This document shows positions 59,660-64,000 of a stretch of DNA of 64,000 nt, one piece after another (positions within the stretch are counted from its first letter, which is position 1; each line of letters opens with the position of its first letter). The translations under genes were made by a program, and so were the position numbers. The notes below the pieces were generated by a model. It saw only the letters and a program-made list of their open reading frames with translations. It had not been told where the DNA came from and searched no databases. Source of the stretch: Terriglobia bacterium (GTDB lineage Bacteria; Acidobacteriota; Terriglobia; JAIQFV01); assembly GCA_028716525.1 (NCBI GenBank), contig JAQUPQ010000002.1:1-64000 (forward strand), in the 5' to 3' direction.

Positions 59660-60697
59660 TTATGACCGTCGGTTGGTTGCAGACGGTTCAGGTAAGGCCC
59701 CCTCAGCCATTACGAAGGACAGATCTTCCAGGGCCATGCGACGATTAATACTTCGGCGCAAGCCCTCGCGAATAACATCCAGCGTGGCAACGGTTTTATC
59801 CACCCAGGCTTCATCGACCCGGGCGGAGAGCTTTGTCAAGTCCGCCAATAAATCGATGTTGGTGAGAAAGGCCGGGTCCCCCCGGTGAAGAAGATAAAAG
59901 ACATCATGAATCAAGCCGTAAAGTATGTTCAGGCGATCTTCGAAGGATTCCTTGTCCTTTCCCATACTCTCGGCCAGTGCCAGTGTGGTCCCGGCGGATC
60001 GGGGTGTCAGAGCGCCTCTCAGGAATTCAAATACCTCTGCGCGGAGAGTACGGTGGAGCTCCAGATCGAGTGATAAGGCTCGGCCAATGCTGCCTTGAGC
60101 CAGGCGTGCACAGAGATCCCTGTCGGGAGTCGACATTTCCGTTCTCGTATCCAACGCTCTTCGGACTATCGAAAGCGGCAAGGGGGAAAAGCTGAAGATC
60201 TGGCAGCGGGATCGAATCGTCGGAAGCAAGGAATGGAAGTTCGAGGTCAACAAGAACAGCTTGGTTTGAGGAGGCGGTTCCTCCAGCATTTTGAGAATCG
60301 AATTGGCGGCATCCGACCTCATACGCTCGGCGGCATCAAAGATGAAGATTCGATATCGTCCCTCGAACGGCTGGAAGAATACATCCTCGCGTGCCCGGCG
60401 GATCTGATCGATCTGCAAAAACTGTTTTCCTTCTTCGACGGTCACCCAAACAACATCCGGATGAGATCCGGCCTCGATCTTCCTGCAACTGGAACATTCT
60501 CCGCAGAATTCCTCTCCTCCTTTGAGACAATTCAGAGCCTTGCTAATTCTCAGCGCCAGCGTACGTTTTCCGACGCCCTCCGGCCCTGTAAAAAGCATGG
60601 CATGGGGCAAACGGCCCGCCGAAAGCGCCCGCCTGAGGGTCTGGATAATGTGCTCGTTGCCCATAAAATCGGGTAAGGGATTCGTCGGCTGTGTCAT
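59660..60697 (-). CDS. holB: DNA polymerase III delta' subunit-like clamp-loader ATPase
   Basis: A 345-residue AAA+ clamp-loader subunit from the ATG giving MTQPTNPLPDFMGNEHI. P-loop LFTGPEGVGKRTLALR near residue 35, zinc-binding cysteines CGECSSCRKIEAGSHPD near 62, Walker B FIFDAAERM and sensor SNFHSLLPTIRSRCQ. A delta' subunit usually has a degenerate P-loop, and tau/gamma an intact one; here GPEGVGKRT looks functional, so a DnaX-like role cannot be fully excluded, but length and the absence of a tau domain favour HolB. Confidence 0.85.
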   Translation of the reverse strand: MTQPTNPLPDFMGNEHIIQTLRRALSAGRLPHAMLFTGPEGVGKRTLALRISKALNCLKGGEEFCGECSSCRKIEAGSHPDVVWVTVEEGKQFLQIDQIRRAREDVFFQPFEGRYRIFIFDAAERMRSDAANSILKMLEEPPPQTKLFLLTSNFHSLLPTIRSRCQIFSFSPLPLSIVRRALDTRTEMSTPDRDLCARLAQGSIGRALSLDLELHRTLRAEVFEFLRGALTPRSAGTTLALAESMGKDKESFEDRLNILYGLIHDVFYLLHRGDPAFLTNIDLLADLTKLSARVDEAWVDKTVATLDVIREGLRRSINRRMALEDLSFVMAEGALPEPSATNRRS

Positions 60698-60937
60698 GGG
60701 AATAGCCCGGAGACTGAATGCGGAATGGTCACCTCTATGTAAAAATACCTCAAACGAAATCCGGACGCAAAGAGATTCAAGACAGTTCGGCAAAAATCAG
60801 ATCGCCTGGGCGCCTCTGTCGCGTCTTTCATCCAACTTGACTTTTTCGCTGTCGAAATACAGACTCGCTGAAATCTTGAGACATGGAAAGAGCCCAACGT
60901 GCCTTTGGATCACCTCGCTCAGAATCGCCGGCCGGTA

Positions 60938-61597
60938 ATGTTGCGATCCATTCAAATCGGGAAATCGACCCGTTATCACCTCAAGCCGTCGCGTCCTGAG
61001 GGGGAGACCGAATGGTTTTCAGCAATCAATAAGGCGCCGGTAAATGGCTCCATTCGACTGTGCAGGAAGGGGCTTGAAGGTGATGACCAAGCCGATAAAG
61101 AGAATCATGGAGGGCTTGATAAAGCCATCTTGGCCTACTCCGCAGCTCATTATGAGGCTTGGAAAAGGGAATTGCCCGTGACCTCGCTACCCTTTGGCGC
61201 ATTCGGCGAGAATTTTACTGTCGAAGGCTTGACCGAAGATCATGTATGTATTGGCGACACCTTTCAGATAGGCAGCGTTGTGGTGCAGGTTTCCCAACCA
61301 CGTGTGCCGTGCTGGAAATTGTCGCAACGATGGAATCTTCCGGAATTGACCAAACAAGTGGCGGTCAGCGGGCGCACCGGGTGGTATCTCAGGGTCCTCG
61401 AGGAGGGCTTCGTAGAAGCCGGCACGCAGATGGAGTTGGCGGAACGGAAGTTTCAGGAGTGGACCGTTTTGCGCGCCAGCAAAGTGATGCGGTCGCGCCA
61501 GACTCATCCCTCCGAGGCGCATGAATTGGCGAAGTGTGAGCTGCTCTCTCAGTCTTGGCGCGAAAAGTTGCGCTCCACCCGAGAGCCTGAAGATTGA
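60938..61597 (+). CDS. MOSC-domain protein (YiiM-like)
   Basis: A 219-residue MOSC protein; these bind sulfur on a conserved cysteine and act in molybdenum-cofactor sulfuration or N-hydroxylated substrate reduction. LRSIQIGKST at the start, KENHGGLDKAILAYSAAHYEAW near residue 60, FGENFTVEGL near 92, QVSQPRVPCWKLSQRW near 120 with the key cysteine, and a C-terminal tail. The ATG at 60938 is preferred over GTG at 60899, whose extra codons fall outside the family. Consistent with the molybdopterin gene in the window. Confidence 0.9.
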   Translation: MLRSIQIGKSTRYHLKPSRPEGETEWFSAINKAPVNGSIRLCRKGLEGDDQADKENHGGLDKAILAYSAAHYEAWKRELPVTSLPFGAFGENFTVEGLTEDHVCIGDTFQIGSVVVQVSQPRVPCWKLSQRWNLPELTKQVAVSGRTGWYLRVLEEGFVEAGTQMELAERKFQEWTVLRASKVMRSRQTHPSEAHELAKCELLSQSWREKLRSTREPED

Positions 61598-61730
61598 TTG
61601 GACCCCGCGAGGTTTCTGGAAACCGAAGTGCTTCGTTGAAAATAATTAGAGGCCCGAGAACCGCCGTGGCCGCAGCGATTCCTGATCTTCACAGCCCTGT
61701 GAATGGGACAGTACCCCCAAAACGCAACTC

Positions 61731-64000
61731 CTACCACTCAATCTCAAGATCAGCACTATAAAAACGTCTCAAGTCGCTGAAGAATTGTCCGAATTGAGGG
61801 GAGGCAATATTGTTCTGAATGTCGCGGGGATTGAAGTGGTCGGTCAAATTGAAAACCTTGCCGGTAATCTTGGCGCGGTATTTTCGCCAGACATGGAATT
61901 CTTTTGAAACGGCCAGATCCAGGGCAATGAAATTGGGAAATCGTTGAATGTCGGCATTGCGAATGCCCACGAAGTTCTGATTTTGGTCGGCCACGGAATA
62001 GGGAAATCCGCGGCGGGCCTCAAAGATAGGCGACGCAGTAATCTTCAAGGGAAAATGGAACGCGCCATACGCAATAAAGCGTTCGGGGGTGTCGAAAGGC
62101 AAATTGGAAAATTGATCGGGACGCAGTAGGGGTTCCGGGGTGTTTCCGAAGTAATAATTGAATTCATTCAAATCGCCCCGGGCTTTGCTTTGGACATAGG
62201 AGGCCGTGAAGGTGTCTTCTTTCCGGAGTTTCAATTCCACTGTACTGTCGAATTCGTAATATCTTCCCCGGCCACGGTTGCTGAGAACGGTAGCCGGGTC
62301 GGTGATTCCAAAAAAGCCCGGCTCCACGATGAACAGACGATGGGAATAACTCCTTAGATAATTCAATCGGATCTTGGCCCAATTGGTGGGTCGGTGGTCG
62401 AGTTCAATATTCCAGCTTACATTGTAGGGTGTAAAGCTGAAGTCGGGATTGTTAAAGAGAATGGTTTCCCGCCCGCGGGGGCCCACATCGATGATGACGT
62501 TCTGGTAAAACTGCGGGGGGCCGAGCGGAGTGATACCGTCGGGACCGAAGAATGTCACGATGCGGTGCTGTTGCTGATGAAAATTCGTGGCATTCAATGG
62601 AACCTTGTCATAAAAGAGGCCAAATCCTCCGCGAAGAACCGTCTTCTCGTTCTTAAAAGGGGAGTACGCAAAGCCGATGCGCGGGGCGAAATTCACGGCG
62701 TCGGCGATGGTTTGGTTGTTGTACCGGATCCCCAAATCGACAGTAAAGTTCCGATGCATCATCCAGCGGTCTTGGATGAATATCGCGCCTTCGTAGTTCC
62801 TTTGGTTCAAGGAGCCGGCACCGACAAAAGTGTCGCGCTCTTCCAAAGATCCGTCGGCGCGGCGAACTTCAATCGGAAGCGAGTGCGAAAATCCATGGTA
62901 ACTGGAATAGGTGAGACCCGCGCCGAATTTCAATTCATGGGTTCCCCAAGCGGTTTTTGGAGTCAAGGCGTATACCAGCAAGGTTTCCAGCCGGTGACTA
63001 AAGCGGTTCTGAATATTGAAAAAATTTCCGCTATTGCCTTGGGGCTGCAGCACCATGGGCAGAATGCCTTGTCCCCAAACATAGGCGTCAAACTTGGTGT
63101 ATTGAAACAGCCCCGTCAACAGGCCTCCGGACTGGGTGCTGTAATTATCTGTGGCGTTGACGGTGTAACCGCGCTGCTTGAAGTTGGGGGTGACGGTCTG
63201 CGGGTTGAAGAAGTTCAGGTTCTGGAAACTCTTGGTCTGCGGAAAAAAATTAAAGCTGGTGGTGAGCACATTCTGATTGGAAAGGATGAAATCAAATCGC
63301 GAGTAGGAATTGAAGGCTTCCGTCTTGGTTTCATTTCCCGGAAAAGAAAGCCCGCGGACGGGCGATTTCAAAATGTCGTATTCAAAACTTTGCGCAAATC
63401 CAATGCGGTTCCGGATCAGTGGACCGCTGAATGAAAGCCGGGGCGTGTCGTCCGCGATGCCCACAATCGATCCGTTCTTGATACGCGGATCGGGTAAGAA
63501 ATCGTTAAACGAAAATTCCCATTTGGGTCCGGCCGGCTTGGTTTCGACCGTAGTAACACCGCCTGAGAAGCGTCCGTATTCCGAAAGGTAGGGGGTCTTG
63601 AACACCTGAACCGATTCCACGGCGTCGACCGGGATGTTGATGACAAAATTTCCGGTCACCGGGTCGCTGGAATTCGCCTGGTTCACCAAGACGGTGCTTT
63701 GAGATTCGATGCCGCCTTTGATGTTGATGCGGCCGTCGGCGGTGCGGATCACTCCGGGGATGATGGGGAGCGATTCCTCAATCTTCTTGACCTTCAAAGG
63801 GAGCGTTTCGAAGGTTTTCTCGGTGATTCGGCCCTCGGGTATGGCTGAACCCGCAGCCACTTCCTCTCCCGGTTGAGCGGTCACGGTGATTTCGGATTTC
63901 ATCGTAATGGTCGGAGTCATCACCACATCGAGCTCGGTGATGGAGTCGGCTTTCACATCCACATGATCCTGGGTGATGGTTTCAAACCCCACCTTGCTGA
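61731..64000 (-). CDS. TonB-dependent receptor, acidobacterial carboxypeptidase-regulatory type (5' truncated)
   Basis: Outer-membrane receptor and transporter. The frame is open to the right edge of the window, so the signal peptide and most of the N-terminal carboxypeptidase-regulatory-like (SusC/CarboxypepD_reg) domain are missing. Visible: the end of that domain (KVGFETITQD), then EITVTAQPGEE, a plug with RINIKGGIESQSTVLVNQ and AVESVQVFKTPYLSEYGR, and a 22-strand beta barrel with alternating hydrophobic strands, ending in EIEW with the terminal aromatic Trp. 756 residues are visible. The ligand is unknown. Confidence 0.92.
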   Translation of the reverse strand, partial: SKVGFETITQDHVDVKADSITELDVVMTPTITMKSEITVTAQPGEEVAAGSAIPEGRITEKTFETLPLKVKKIEESLPIIPGVIRTADGRINIKGGIESQSTVLVNQANSSDPVTGNFVINIPVDAVESVQVFKTPYLSEYGRFSGGVTTVETKPAGPKWEFSFNDFLPDPRIKNGSIVGIADDTPRLSFSGPLIRNRIGFAQSFEYDILKSPVRGLSFPGNETKTEAFNSYSRFDFILSNQNVLTTSFNFFPQTKSFQNLNFFNPQTVTPNFKQRGYTVNATDNYSTQSGGLLTGLFQYTKFDAYVWGQGILPMVLQPQGNSGNFFNIQNRFSHRLETLLVYALTPKTAWGTHELKFGAGLTYSSYHGFSHSLPIEVRRADGSLEERDTFVGAGSLNQRNYEGAIFIQDRWMMHRNFTVDLGIRYNNQTIADAVNFAPRIGFAYSPFKNEKTVLRGGFGLFYDKVPLNATNFHQQQHRIVTFFGPDGITPLGPPQFYQNVIIDVGPRGRETILFNNPDFSFTPYNVSWNIELDHRPTNWAKIRLNYLRSYSHRLFIVEPGFFGITDPATVLSNRGRGRYYEFDSTVELKLRKEDTFTASYVQSKARGDLNEFNYYFGNTPEPLLRPDQFSNLPFDTPERFIAYGAFHFPLKITASPIFEARRGFPYSVADQNQNFVGIRNADIQRFPNFIALDLAVSKEFHVWRKYRAKITGKVFNLTDHFNPRDIQNNIASPQFGQFFSDLRRFYSADLEIEW

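Noticed and set aside
62394-63434. Long open frame (346 codons) opposite the TonB receptor
   Set aside because: Antisense to a confident gene with no recognisable motif; G/C-rich third positions of the receptor create it.

Overview
The window looks like chromosomal DNA of an Acidobacteriota bacterium. The evidence is indirect: a VWFA-related protein of the type named after Acidobacteria, a TonB receptor with a carboxypeptidase-regulatory-like N-terminus, a bacillithiol pathway in a genome with outer-membrane proteins (AsmA-like protein, TonB receptor), and an Hfq with a long N-terminal extension. The phylum call is an inference. Gene density is high, with no insertion sequence, phage or CRISPR array. 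About 56 protein genes, one intact tRNA, and a few relics and repeats can be supported.

Layout. 1-7.9 kb: end of accC, thiE, two APC-type amino-acid permeases, a membrane PP2C/SpoIIE phosphatase and a small diguanylate cyclase. 7.9-16 kb: a DapA-like aldolase overlapping bshC, a minus-strand methyltransferase, bshB-bshA, a NYN-domain protein, an alkyltransferase-like DNA-repair protein, trmL and cysteine synthase. 16-25 kb: a SYLF protein, glmU-glmS, a TPR protein, a roadblock/MglA pair, then a tRNA-Asn locus with repeats, a broken tRNA copy and an intact plus a decayed GIY-YIG gene. 25-35.7 kb: M28 peptidase, flippase-like membrane protein, DedA, an EF-G paralogue, a secreted Lys/Ala/Thr/Ser repeat protein, a PD-(D/E)XK-like protein, and an operon of ypdA, yqeY and a cyclase. 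35.9-45.7 kb: glycosyltransferase, amidotransferase, DoxX, UDG, a receiver-like protein, alcohol dehydrogenase, inositol phosphatase, VWA protein, fused MoaD-MoaE and a potassium channel. 45.9-49 kb is the most accessory-like part: a Cys-rich secreted protein, an attC-like fold, an orphan antitoxin with a vestigial toxin start, a DUF5996 protein and a selenocysteine-type peroxiredoxin. 49-64 kb: secreted TPR proteins, rnc, an AsmA-like protein, pdxA-hfq-holB, a MOSC protein and a TonB receptor running off the end.

The strongest discovery is the peroxiredoxin at 48387-48962. One in-frame TGA sits exactly where the peroxidatic cysteine belongs (FTGG-TGA-TTEL). It is followed at the right distance by a small hairpin with a GGTT loop that fits the bacterial SECIS consensus, and the mature protein has no cysteine at all. 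This is best read as a secreted selenoprotein.

Thiol redox chemistry recurs in the window: cysteine synthase makes cysteine, BshA/B/C turn UDP-GlcNAc (from GlmS/GlmU), malate and cysteine into bacillithiol, and a YpdA-type reductase would recycle its disulfide. The glmS-glmU operon therefore feeds both cell-wall precursors and bacillithiol.
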